NCBI GenBank assembly: GCA_964020085.1
Contig: OZ026602.1
Span: 28,758,677-28,822,676 of the forward strand
Source: Micromussa lordhowensis
Taxonomy: Eukaryota > Cnidaria > Anthozoa > Scleractinia > Lobophylliidae
Direction: 5' to 3'
Length of the DNA: 64,000 nucleotides
The notes under the pieces are model-generated. The model had not been told where the DNA came from. It saw only the letters and a program-made list of their open reading frames with translations, and searched no databases. The position numbers were made by a program, and so were the translations under genes. This document shows positions 43,265 to 53,845 of the stretch, piece after piece. Numbering within the stretch: position 1 is the first letter of the stretch; each line of letters starts with the position of its first letter.

Positions 43265-45452
43265 ATGGAGGAAAACCTTCGAAATCTTGCAGATTCGCTG
43301 GGTGAATGCTCGCGACTAGTTTCGCAAGTCTTAGCTGGTAGTAGTTCCAGCTCAAATGGGAACGTTACGGATTCAGTTACACAAGGGGTATCAGGAAATA
43401 ACTTCAGTTCAGCGAGCAACGTTTCCAGGGTTGTCGAACGAGCTCGGTCCATGTTGCAAAGAAGCCGAAGTACAGGATTGTGTTCTCGCTTGAGTCAACG
43501 GGAGCGACTTCGAGCAGCATCACCTGTACCTAGTAGTAGTGGAGCAAAGAAACAAAAAACAACTCCAGAACAGCCTAAACCGTTTGAATTTGCTCTTATG
43601 AATGTGGAGGACGACGACGACGAAGAAAATTTGTCAATTAGCCATGACAACATTTTGCTTCGAGGATTTGTTAATTTCGTGAGCACAGATGGAGAGGAAC
43701 AGATTCGATCCAAAATTGGCGATGCAATCAGACTGAAACATCCATTAGTTGGCAACGGGGATTTTGTCTTTCTTCGTGCGAACCGGCGGAAGTTAAGCAT
43801 ACCTGTCAGTTGTGGAGAGTACTCGTACAAGCAAGTGAAACTGCTCTGCGGAAAAGGAGCTATTTATGTTAAACTGAAAAGTGGACTGAACTGTTTAATA
43901 TGCGATGGCGACGTAAATAGCTCAGTAGAGGATGAGGACTTCCCAGGTAAATAAATTATTGCTGTTAATTTCAATTTAAAAAAAAACTATTAATGCTAAC
44001 ATTAAAACACCTATAAGGTAACATTTGCTACGCTTTTTGTACGTCACGGTATCATCGACCATCCCCAGGGGAACTTAAGACAAGGAGGGGACAAAGTTGT
44101 TAATTTGCTAGTCCTGGATGTGGTAATGACTACATACAAGAATGAAAACTTTGTGAAATTGAAAATGGGTTGTTTGTCCCCCAAAGTTTATACATAGTTG
44201 CCTGTGGTAAAACCCCATGTTGGCATAAAAATCCGTCTTCTTCTATAGTCATAGAAGAGGACAGATTTTGCCCACAAGGCAATTTGTCGGCAAATATTTA
44301 TCCTGTAATATTACTCTTTTGGCAGAAATGTTGCGTCAGCCAGTTTTTGAACAACAGAAGCAAAGTGAGGTACAATCAGCATCCATTTCTGAAGAGGGTA
44401 GTACAGGAATCGAGTCAGAAAGGGAGGAGATACTACCTGCTAACACTGAAGATCCATCAGTGGATTTGCTCGCTAAGCGTTGTGTAAAGTACTGTAGAGC
44501 CAATGGTATTGAAAATCCTGTAGAAATTTTACGTTATGCACAAAGTCTGATTGTAAGTGGAAGGCCACTGGATGTGCAAAATGTTTCTGAAAGTCTAGAG
44601 GGTGAAACCAACTTTATCTTAATCAATCGACAAGATGTTTTAAAATCAGCACTAGATGAAATACAATTTTTAAAAGACCCCAGACTAACACTTTCAGTTG
44701 GATTTTATGGAGAGTGTGCTGAGGATTATGGTGGCCCTCGCAAAGAGTTCTTTCGCTTATGTTTAAGAGATATAAAAGCTACATACTTTGACAATGGTCT
44801 AAAAGACCATCTTGCTGATGATTATTCAACCATTGGGCTAATTATGTCCCTTAGCATATTGCAGAATGGCAGTATCCCCAGATTTGTGAATGAAGAACAC
44901 CTCCAAGCACTTTTTGCTTCCCAAGAGCCATCAAGCCCTTGTATAGCAAAGCTTCAAATTGGTTTTAAAAACCTGGGGCTTTATCAAATAGGGAATGCTA
45001 TACCTAACTTCCTTCATCTTTTCAGACCTTCCCAAAGTTATGCTTTATCGAGAAGAATGTTGATGGCCCTTCTTTCACCAAATTTTTCTGAAGAAGGTAG
45101 CAACGCACGCCGTTTTGAAACAGAAATTTATCAGTTGTTTTCTAAATACACCAGACTTGCAGCAAGTGGACAAAGGGGTGAAATCACCTTGGGGCATATA
45201 CTTCAATTTGTTACTGGCAGTGATGAAGAGCCCCTACTAGGGTTTAGGGTAGCACCTTCTATAGAGTTTGTTGAGGCAACAAGTCATGGCACAAGCCCCC
45301 ACACAGAATGCCCTTTTCTACCTACTGCCAACACCTGTGCAAATACCTTGTGCTTACCAAGATGCACAAACGATTTATTGCTGCCAAGTGAGGAGCAACT
45401 CTTTAACCTTTATGATCTGGCCTTTGCAAATTCATATTTTGGAAAGCTGTAA
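43265..45452 (+). CDS. HECT-domain E3 ubiquitin ligase, two exons, intact (602 aa)
   Basis: Exon 1 (43265-43946) starts MEENLRNLADSLGECSRLV, has a Ser-rich part, an acidic DDDDEE run and a basic/hydrophobic module ending CLICDGD. The donor is GTAAAT; the acceptor GGCAG at 44325 gives a phase-1 junction and one open frame of 602 codons. Exon 2 (44326-45452) holds a HECT domain: LTLSVGFYGECAEDYGGPRK, KNLGLYQIGNAIPN, TLGHILQFVTGS and the catalytic TCANTLCLPRC (Cys565), followed by a proper LFNLYDLAFANSYFG end. HECT enzymes accept ubiquitin on this Cys and pass it to substrates. The intact frame contrasts with the decayed transposase beside it. It resembles the G2E3-like genes that appear in many copies in coral and fish genomes. 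AATAAA lies near 45628. Confidence 0.8.
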
Positions 45453-45835
45453 TGTTCTGATTACAGGTTACAAAACAGTTGACATTATTTTTAAGTTTTT
45501 GTTAGTCACAAGAACTTTCTCTAATTAGTTCTATCACAGTGTCATATCTATTGAAATGTGAGGATAATATCTGTTCCACCAGAGATAACTGCTTATGTTA
45601 AGGTGATAATTGTAGTATTTTACTGAAATAAAACAAGTTGAAGTTACTGAAGTACGTTTTCAACTCTCAAGTTGTGTACTGAACTTGACTGGTAATATTG
45701 CAGCCATATTGAATCCTGTTACACAATCGTTCCGGATTGTTTTATTTTCTCGCGTATTACTAATTGTGTGATCTCCGCACATCCCACACAGCGACTGCAC
45801 ATAGCTGCAAAATTTTCCAATAAGGTATAGTGTTG

Positions 45836-46709
45836 TTAAATGTTTTCAATGCTTCCTTTTACTATCTGGTGAATTTCAGTGTATATATCTATGCCCATTT
45901 GTGTTGATGACGTCAGTGGGTCTATCTGCTCCAGAACTTTTGCTTGAACTGACTGGTGTTCAACTGGTAATGTGACCGTAGGAACAACAACATTGTTATT
46001 GCTATCTTCAAATGGAGATGGCCCGTCTGGGTCAACACCATAGAATTCCAGATCATTGCGATCCTCGTCTACTTGCCCATGTGCTAAGGGTTCTCCTCCT
46101 TTAGCATACCATTTACCCACATCTGATACGGAGACCAATGGTTTGCTGTCCTTACCTTGTGATGGTTAAAAGCCTCCATATATTCATGAAGTGCAAGGTT
46201 TATTCTTGGGATGAATGTAAAATGCAGCGCCAATAGATCCGTTGGGTTCTCGATGTTGAGCAAGCCTGTATCTTCCAATGCATAAAACACGTAATAGAAA
46301 AGATGGCACTGAAAATGCCATTGAAAATCCAAGCCCAAGAAGATCTTATAACGTTTCGGCAGGTAAATAGAACTGAGGTCTCCCAGGATTTCCCGTTCTG
46401 AGGGTTTCGCATTCACGTCGTGAATTCGATGACGGTTCTACAACCAGAGTTTTAATGTGATTTTCGACAGCCCGTAGTACTCCGCCTGAAAAGGCTGTAG
46501 CTAGACTCCCACTCGATCCGATCTTGCTCAATGTCAAAGGCAATAGAACCCAAAAGGCTTACAGTCCTATCGAGAACTACAAAGTATACTTGCAAGCCTT
46601 TGATGTTTGTTTCATTGCTGCTAATATGTTCCTCTGTCCTATCCAGCACAGAGGACAAAAATTCGGGCAAATCCTTTTCCACGTCAAACTCTGATTCGAC
46701 ACGCGCCAT
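45836..46709 (-). pseudogene. Internally deleted integrase-type transposase
   Basis: N-terminal coding starts MARVESEFDVEKDLPEFL; after a frame change TGNPGRPQFYLPAE matches the G-R-P linker of the integrase-type family. The catalytic core is missing. The C-terminal part has FHFQ-like sequence, ENPTDLLALHFTFIPRINLA, HHKVRTANHWSPYQMWVNG and, in a shifted frame, WYAKGGEPL and DPDGPSPFEDS. The L/V-R-T-x-x-x-x-S/T-P-x-Q-M/L-W motif is diagnostic of this family from memory. The element therefore depends on another source of transposase. Confidence 0.6.
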
Positions 46710-46844
46710 ATTGCTAGTAAAATGCTCCCGTATTCTAACTACCCCGGATGCTTGGTATCAATTCCGGTCACTAACCGGAAGTGATTTTTAATCCTAAGTA
46801 ACTATATATACTTTCTTTGAATCGAGATTGAATCAATTTCTTCA

Positions 46845-47130
46845 TTGAATGAATTTCGTTGCATTAAAATTGAATTTTCATTGAATTGAATTTGAATTTT
46901 CATTGAATTGAAATTGAATTTTCATTGAATTGAAATTGAATTTTCACTGAATTGAAATTGAATTTTCACTGAATTGAAATTGAATTTTCATTGAATTGAA
47001 ATTGAATTTCATTGAATTGAAATTGAATTTCATTGAATTGAAATTGAATTTCATTGAATTGAAATTGAATTTCATTGAATTGAAATTGAATTTCATTGAA
47101 TTGAAATTGAATTTCATTGAATTGAAACTG
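46845..47130. repeat. Right 21-bp satellite array
   Basis: About 13 units of TTGAATTGAAATTGAATTTCA, some 22 bp with an extra T. Because 21 is a multiple of three it gives a spurious IQFQFNE reading frame. Confidence 0.9.
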
Positions 47131-49063
47131 AATTGAGATTTTGAATATTGCTACAATTGGCTTGCCATAGTCCACCTCATATCACTTTACCATTAACAGT
47201 TGAGCCTACGAAGCCGAGACTGTGTCATGATGTGCGGTACTTAAACCTGTGGACGTGGGAGAAGCCTTTTTCGTTGGATAGAGTGACCGACTTACCCTGG
47301 TACGTCTTCAAGGATTCTTATCAGACGGTCCTGGACGACAAGTCTGAAGATAGTCGCACGTATTTTGGTATTCAGTGGGGTGATTGGTTTTTTACTTATA
47401 ATTTGTTACCATTTGGTTGGAAAATTTCACCTTATGTATATCATTCGACTGGCCTTATGACGTCAAATTTTTTGCGCTCCTTAGGTGTTCCGTGCCTCTT
47501 GTATGTCGATGATAGACATAATGGTCAGCTCCAGGTGTCACTCGACAAGGGACAATATGACACTTTAGATTCTATTGATGAGCGTAATCTCGCGGCTGCT
47601 AAGTCAGCGGTGTTTCTCGTGGCATTTCATTTGGTACGCTTAGGGCATTTCCTTGGTTTATCAAAGTCAATTTTAATTCCCCAGAAGATGGTCCCTTACC
47701 TCGGCTTCTTGATAGACTCCAGTAGCGAAGTTTTTCGCCTGATCCCGGAGAAGAAGAGCTCATCCGGAAAACATTAAGGTCACGTTATGTATCGGTCAAG
47801 ACACTCCAGAGATTGGTCGGTAAATGCGTCTCCTTTTCCCTTGCGGTTCCAACAGCCCGTCTGTTCACTAGGGAGATGTCAGCAGCAATTTCTATTCCTT
47901 GGCGTGAAGAGAGACATCTTCAGATTGAGTTAGCTACGGATGCCTCCCAAACTAGATGGGGAGGGGTTATATCCACACCTGTGAAGCAGGAAACTTCTGA
48001 TTATTGGTCAAAGGATGAAATAATGTTGGACATTGCGACTAGGGAGGCCATTGCTGTGGATAAGGTCTTACATGCCTTTAAGGAACTTGTCAAAGATTGT
48101 CGCGTCAATGTAATGATTGACAATCCTGCGGTCATGCATGCGTGGAATAATCAAGGGGATTTGAACAATGCTGTAAAGGCTTTGTTCTTTACCACTATGG
48201 ATATGAACATCCTACTGCACATGTGGTACGTTCCATCTCAACAAAATCCGGCAGACGCCCCTTCTCGCAGGTTGTAATCCTTCGACTATACGCTCACATC
48301 GGAGATCTGGAATGAAGTACAACTAAGGTTCGGGGGTGAAAAGGGCCACCCATGTGATGTGATGGTTCTCGATTCCAACACCATGCCTGATAGGCTGGGG
48401 TGCCCTCTCCCCCATTTCACGCCATACCCTTCGCCTTGTTCAATAGGGGTGAACTTGTTAGCGCAGGAATTGACGCAGTTTTCTGCAGTGATGCAGCGCC
48501 CGTATGTTATCGCTCCAGATGTTCTAGTTGGCCCGGCGCTTCCTTCAGTCCTATAGACAATCATGCACAATTGTGGTCCTGGATATATACCCGAGAAAAT
48601 ACTGGTGGCCTCTTTTACAACGATTTTCTAGAAAGGCGAGGAAATTGGCAGGTGCAGGTGATTCACAAGCCTTGTTACTACCCTCAAAGGAAGGGTGGAG
48701 CAGTGAAAGCGGGATCCCAGGGGACTTGTGGGCCTTCCAGATAGTTTTCCCATTGGAGCTCGGAGCTTGTCTGTGACAATGACAATTTCTTTCAGAAACA
48801 CTAGCAATATATTAAACTGAGATTGGATAAACCTCTGGAATGTGGGATCTACGACATTTGATACTTAAGGAGAATAAAGAGTGTTTTTGACAGATGATGA
48901 GTCTCTTTTCTCTACTTAGGATCTCCCCATCGTTGCCAAGTTGTTTACACCTTCTGTTAGATGTCCACAGTATGTTCCATGCGAATAGTCAGGATTTTAG
49001 ATTCTGCCAACCTTGTGGTTATAATCGGAAAATCGTGACGGAAGTTAATATAAGACTGCCATC

Positions 49064-50101
49064 GATCTGGAGAGCATTGACCAGCATTTACGTCAACTAT
49101 TGGATTTTGATCGTGCTACGAACTATGCTAAACAGAAAGACTCACTAAGAAAGGAGTTTGAAGCCTTTCTTGCTTCACTTCCTGGCCATGTCACATTAGC
49201 CAGTGTGACTCCACGGGATATTTGCCGATTCCTTGTTTTTAAAGACAAGAATGGGAAAACTCAGATTCACCACAATGGTTGTAAGTACATCGACCAAGGG
49301 GGACGATATACCTGTGGATGTCCTATACGTCTATCTTATAACACAGTGGACTCTTATATCGGTAAGCTACGAGCTATCCTCCATTCTATTGGACGAGACG
49401 GCGAGTGGGACAAGCATCTAGGCCTAGGCAACGCAGCGTCTGACAAGTCGGTGAAGGATTTTTTGAGGCTGGTAACCGCGGAACAATTACAGGCACAGGT
49501 AACACCAAAGCAAGCCTCCCCTTTCTTCGTTGATAAGCTAACACAATTATGTTCACACCTAGACAAAAAATTAAGAAACTCAGACAGAGCGATTGACAGA
49601 TTTGTGATAGCCCGCGATCAAGCGTATTTTAAACTAGCCTTTTTTAGTGGAGATCGACCTGGGGACTTGGGACAGATTAAGGTCACTGAAATCCTACGTT
49701 TCCCCAATGACGATGGTTTCCTCTTCAATCACATTTGGGGAAAGACGCTAGGAGATGGGAACGGGAATGTGTTTCGAGTGAGGAGAAATGGACAAGTGGA
49801 AATCTGTCCTATTCAAGGCATCAAGCGCTATATGGAGGTGAAGCGTGGTATAAGGGTGGATTTAACATGTGGTTACCTATTTCGCCCAACCACACCTGAT
49901 CTGGACATAAAAGATGCTCCTTTTTCTTCCTCTGCAGCTGAATCACGTCTAAAGGGTTACCTTAAGGAGATGAATGCGGATAATGGCGAGACACTCCATG
50001 GTTTCCATTCCGGCTGTGCTATCACTCTAGCTCTTACAGGTGCAGATCTGGCTGAGATCATGGATCATGTTGGTTGGACTAGGCGTCACACAGCCCTATA
50101 A
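49064..50101 (+). pseudogene. DIRS tyrosine recombinase, catalytic residues lost
   Basis: The frame covers a core-binding half (DQHLRQLLDFDRATNYAKQK; a Cys/His cluster CKYIDQGGRYTCGC) and a catalytic half. The first Arg is present in FFSGDRPGDLG. The second motif, normally H-G-F-R-S-G-C in this family from memory, reads LHGFHSGCAITLAL, so Arg is His (CAT, one step from CGT). The HVGWTRRHTAL motif is followed by TAA where Tyr-Tyr is expected, and the frame then continues MQLAKVLDPAGASARL. Such enzymes integrate DIRS DNA by strand exchange; this copy lacks the second Arg and the nucleophile. Confidence 0.75.
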
Positions 50102-50904
50102 TGCATGCAGTTAGCGAAAGTCTTAGATCCGGCTGGAGCTTCTGCTCGGCTGGCCTCGAACATCGGTATGCAACTGTCCTGTTCGTGGCAAGATATTAAT
50201 CAGCTGAAACGGTTTGTATGTGCATTCCCTGCAGTTGACTGCAGGAAGAGATCTTACGGAAAAGAGCTTTTGTGAGGCTAGACAAGTAATCCCTTCCCGG
50301 ACTTGGAGAACTGGGTTTTCGGTTTAGTTTGGGGAGTTGTGACTTGGTTTGGGCTGGGGGCTGACTTCTTAGAGAATCTAACGACGGTCTCCTTTAATAG
50401 GTAGTGATTAGTATTGAGGAGGAGTCCATCGTTAGCCGGGTCATGGAGAACAAACTGAGTGACACTATAAGGAATGGAAGCCAAATTTATCCCCAATCTT
50501 ATTGTGGTGTGACAATGGACACAGTGTGGAATAGTTTGCTATTCACACTGCATACATTAACAACGCATATAAGATCGGTGCACATGAATAAATTATCACT
50601 TTGGCTCAACTGCCATACAGTGCGGGGATCGTGCCGGTACGGGACGATTGGTGCTTGTGGGGAGGCCCGGGGATTCAATGCTGGCTTGGTTTTCCCCACC
50701 CACCCACCCTCCAGTCTCATGCTGTGACCGTTGTCAGATCGCCAAATTTATCCCCAATCTTATTGCGGTGTGACAATGGACGCAGTGTGGAATAGTTTAC
50801 TGTTCACATGGAAGTTTTGTTTAAATGAGTTAGATGTTACAAAACATTTTTTAATTTGGTTTTATCTTTCATATTAAAAAATAGCTGCTTTGTGTTATCT
50901 GCAG

Positions 50905-51299
50905 GAACCGGACCCATCAATAAATGAAGATATCCCTTCAACATTGCCAACACATATGGCAAATTCTTCACCTGCAACTGTGAATCAAGGTCAAGAAACA
51001 GACTCTAACTGTGAAGACAAACAAAGAGAAGCTGCCCTTTTTCTCTTACAACTAAAAGAAAAGACAAAACTTCAGCAGTCTGTTATCGATAATGTTGTAG
51101 AGGGTGTAACAGTTCTTTTTAAGAAATCTATACGTCGTTTAAAAAGGAAGGTGGCAGAACTGCTGGACTCTGAGTATTGGGTGATATTACTACATCAGAT
51201 AGCCTTCAGGACCTTTGGAGAGATGAAGCAACACCATTTGAAGGTTAAGAAACGAATCACCTCCAAGAGCAGTACATGGACAGTACATTCCCCTGTGTG
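50905..51299 (+). CDS. Second exon of the C2H2 gene, damaged
   Basis: The acceptor TCTGCAG precedes EPDPSINEDIPSTLPTHMAN in phase 0, matching the first exon at 39830-40114. REAALFLLQLKEKTKLQQSV and DNVVEGVTVLFKKSIRRLKR follow, a helical region. A one-base shift near 51180 leads to DLWRDEATPFEG, an in-frame TAA, and HLQEQYMDSTFPCV at a GTAGGT donor. I recall this module from multi-copy cnidarian and fish genes of unknown function. Later exons were not found in 51300-52400, which holds only short unassigned frames and TAACTCC-rich repeats near 51410-51540. Confidence 0.5.
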
Positions 51300-52406
51300 G
51301 TAGGTTTCAAAACATTTTCAGTAATAAACCATGACTAAATTAAGCAATTCCTGAAAATTAGAGTCCAAAAAGGAGTTTAGGGCTTATATCACAGTAACTT
51401 TTAGAGAGTTATTTTAACACCAAAATTGGAGTTAAAATTTTAGGTACAGGATAACTCCTTTTTTGGGGTTATTTTAACTCCTTAATTCAACTCCAAATTT
51501 GGGGTTAAAATAACGCTGAGACCGGAGTTGGATTAACACTTATTCAGGGGCCACGTTTATGCGAGTAAATATGGTAGGCTACCACCTAAAAATGTTCAGA
51601 GATGGAGAAGGCACATGGAATAGAAGACTTTACCAGGCTAAGATGAAACTTGACACTATACTGTTTGAGTTCTCAATATGGTGGGGTCAAAATGCTGGTA
51701 TAAACACCAAAAGAGGAAAGAACCTTCCATTTCAAGATTACAGCAGTCTACTCACCAATATAAGACAAACTGTAGGCATATTTGTATTGCCATCCCTTAT
51801 TGAGAGCAAAAGATAATAAAATGGTGTAGTGTGTAAAACAACATTGCTTTCTTCACCCATGTCATTTCTCTTTAACTGGTGTCAGTTACTTTCACGTTAT
51901 TTTCCTATACAGAACAATCTTGGCTGACTTTTCTGTTTGCTAAAAATACCATGGTCTTTCATGGATAAACACCTCTTTGGGGATTGGTGCCTCTTTTTTT
52001 TCCTTTGCAAAATGGCAAGATAGAAAGGGCTAAACTCAAACTGACAAAAAGAAAAACAAACAAATATTTGGATTGATGAACATTTAATGTCAAATCATTA
52101 TCACTGACATTCAGTAGCTTTACAGGTGGTAATAAACAAGGAACTGAAAATTATAAACTCAACAAATCACTCTCCAGTCATGCACTTTGCAACATGCAGT
52201 TACAACACATGCATTTTTGCAGTTGAAAACCAGCAGGGATTTTTTAATTATGGATTATGAAACAAGAACTCAGCAAAAAGTAATGTTAATAATCTGTGTT
52301 ACATTTAAATCTCATGGGTATTACAAAATTAATATCAATTTAAGAATCACAACCTTGATTTTCAAACAATATTGTTCCCAATATTAAGGGATACAAATTC
52401 AGATAT

Positions 52407-53144
52407 TTACTTGTTCTTCATGATCTCCAAGAACTGTGAAAAGAAGTTCTTTATTTCCTCTTGCATTTCTCTCATTAATTTTACTTTCTCTTCAACTTTC
52501 TCTTGTTTGGCACTGTACTCTTGCATGAAGGACAGCATCTCTGCTGCTGACGAATTGGATTTCCGTTTTCTAGTTGGCCACTTACCTTTGACATGTGCTG
52601 AGCCACTTGACCCCTCACTGTCACTGTGTTCAGTACTGCCAATGTCTGTACTTCCTGTTCCATGATCACTTCCCAGAGTTATAACAGGAGTCATTTTTGG
52701 ATCTGACCCAATGCATTCATATAGTTCATCATAAAACTTAATTTTTCTTTTATCATTGCCAGTCTGTTGTGATCATTGCCAGTTGTTGTGATCTTCAGTC
52801 TCTTTAAATTTATTTTCCAGTTTAGTCCATTTTCGCATACACTGATCCCCAGTAACCATTAACTTAGACTGCCCATTGAAACTGTAGGCAATTCTTGAAA
52901 AGATTTCCCTCTTTGTAGTTTTACCTTTACCAAAGAAGTGCTTGTGATCTCCATAGCAAGAAATCAGCAGCTTAACATGCTTGTCATCCCACCTTTCAAG
53001 ATAGGATGACATGTTGCTAGTGTCTGTTTCACTTGAGATGTTGCTAGCCCTGCTAGCAGGCCTTTCTATTTCTAACACATCACTGGAATTTACTGCTGGT
53101 TGTTCTAGGTTAGATACCAATGGTAAAATGTCTTGATACTCCAC
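52407..53144 (-). CDS. Myb/SANT-like DNA-binding protein, one duplication-induced stop
   Basis: Starts MEYQDILPLVSNLEQPAV. A trihelix/Myb-like domain reads ERWDDKHVKLLISCYGDHKH and ends MRKWTKLENKFKETEDH; three conserved aromatic positions (W, Y/F, W) fit a SANT or MADF-type fold. A TGA then interrupts at about 52776 because a 20-bp block (TGATCACAACA..CTGGCAA) is duplicated. Past it the frame continues KIKFYDELYECIG, a Ser/Glu linker, KWPTRKRKSNSS and a C-terminal coiled coil (KQEKVEEKVKLMREMQEEI). Proteins of this layout accompany Harbinger transposons and also occur as host regulators; no Harbinger nuclease is nearby. Confidence 0.6.
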
Positions 53145-53845
53145 TGTACTAGTCGTAAGTGAACCTTACAATTAAAACATGAGAAAAACACTCTTCTGGA
53201 AAAAACTGAGCATTTTTTCGCGGGAATGTACCAAATTACACTGTAACGACTTTTGTACTGACAAATTTAATAACTAATATTTGATACATAGTGGAAGCTT
53301 ATTTAGGACCGAAATAATTATCGGTATGTATTTTAGTGAACCAAAATTAGTCTCTTATATGCTTGAGAAGAACTCATATCAATCGAAATTGAAGTAAAGG
53401 TCAGAATATAAAGGAGTTAGTAAGAGCACTACTTTGAAACCTCAAACCAATAAGCAGTAAAAAAGGCTAATAACTAATTTTACAAATAGCTCATTTTACA
53501 CAACAAAATAATGAGAGAAGAATCGATACTCGCGTCAAGCACATGTAAGCTTATGCTCGCCAGCCAAACTGAAATTTATCTCCTGCATGAAAAAAACATT
53601 CAAGTTGATCAATAAATGCTCTTTGAATGTTAGTGTTTTAGTGACAATTAACGTTCACCTGAAGGCACACAGCTATGGCCGATAAAGCCGTATGCCATTT
53701 TCTCGAGCGAAGTCGTGTACTTTTACCAAGGAGCATGGCACTAGTGTGATAAAGTAAATGGTACAGTGATTTTCCGGTAATCCCGGTGAAAACGAGAAAA
53801 GAGGAATATCTCTGAAGGCATTCCCTTTTTTTCAAAAAATTTCCA

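Larger units (their letters stand above)
43047..47170 (+). mobile_element. HECT-carrying DNA transposon with 21-bp satellite ends (4124 bp)
   Basis: Terminal inverted repeats begin CTATGGCAAGCCAATTGTAG and extend inward into 21-bp satellite arrays. The 4-bp target duplication TCCA is at 43043-43046 and 47171-47174, and excision restores the DIRS reading frame. It encodes a plus-strand HECT ligase and a minus-strand integrase-type transposase remnant. Confidence 0.85.
42748..48277 (+). pseudogene. DIRS RT / RNase H, interrupted by a transposon
   Basis: The 5' part reads ELHKHAANWAEITKLAPSLH, shifts frame at a GGGG near 42892, and continues to KCGAISLVGKVGQVS at 43043. After the 43047-47170 element it resumes in frame: PHITLPLTVEPTKPRLCHD, then the catalytic LLYVDDRH. 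RNase H follows in another frame (QIELATDASQTRWGG, TREAIAVDKVL, PSQQNPADAPSRRL), with the frame break near 47790. Downstream to about 48780 a typical DIRS extension is present in shifted frames (PLPHFTPYPSP; CTIVVLDIYPRKYWWPLLQR). RT copies element RNA. Several lesions make this copy inactive. Confidence 0.75.
40331..50810 (+). mobile_element. DIRS-like tyrosine-recombinase retroelement (about 10.5 kb with insertion)
   Basis: The gene order gag, RT, RNase H, tyrosine recombinase is DIRS-type. A 95-bp block (CTATTCACACTGCATACATT onward) occurs at 40333 and again at 50535, and CCCCAATCTTATTG with flanks occurs at 50497 and 50752, which fits split direct repeats of PAT-like DIRS elements. It sits in the intron of the C2H2 gene and is itself split by a DNA transposon at 43047-47170. 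Confidence 0.8.

Noticed and set aside
46966..47175. Open frame of IQFQFNE heptads
   Set aside because: It is the 21-bp satellite read in frame; no coding evidence.
51559..51816. Plus-strand frame of 85 codons as a further exon of the C2H2 gene
   Set aside because: No matching splice sites or recognisable domain.
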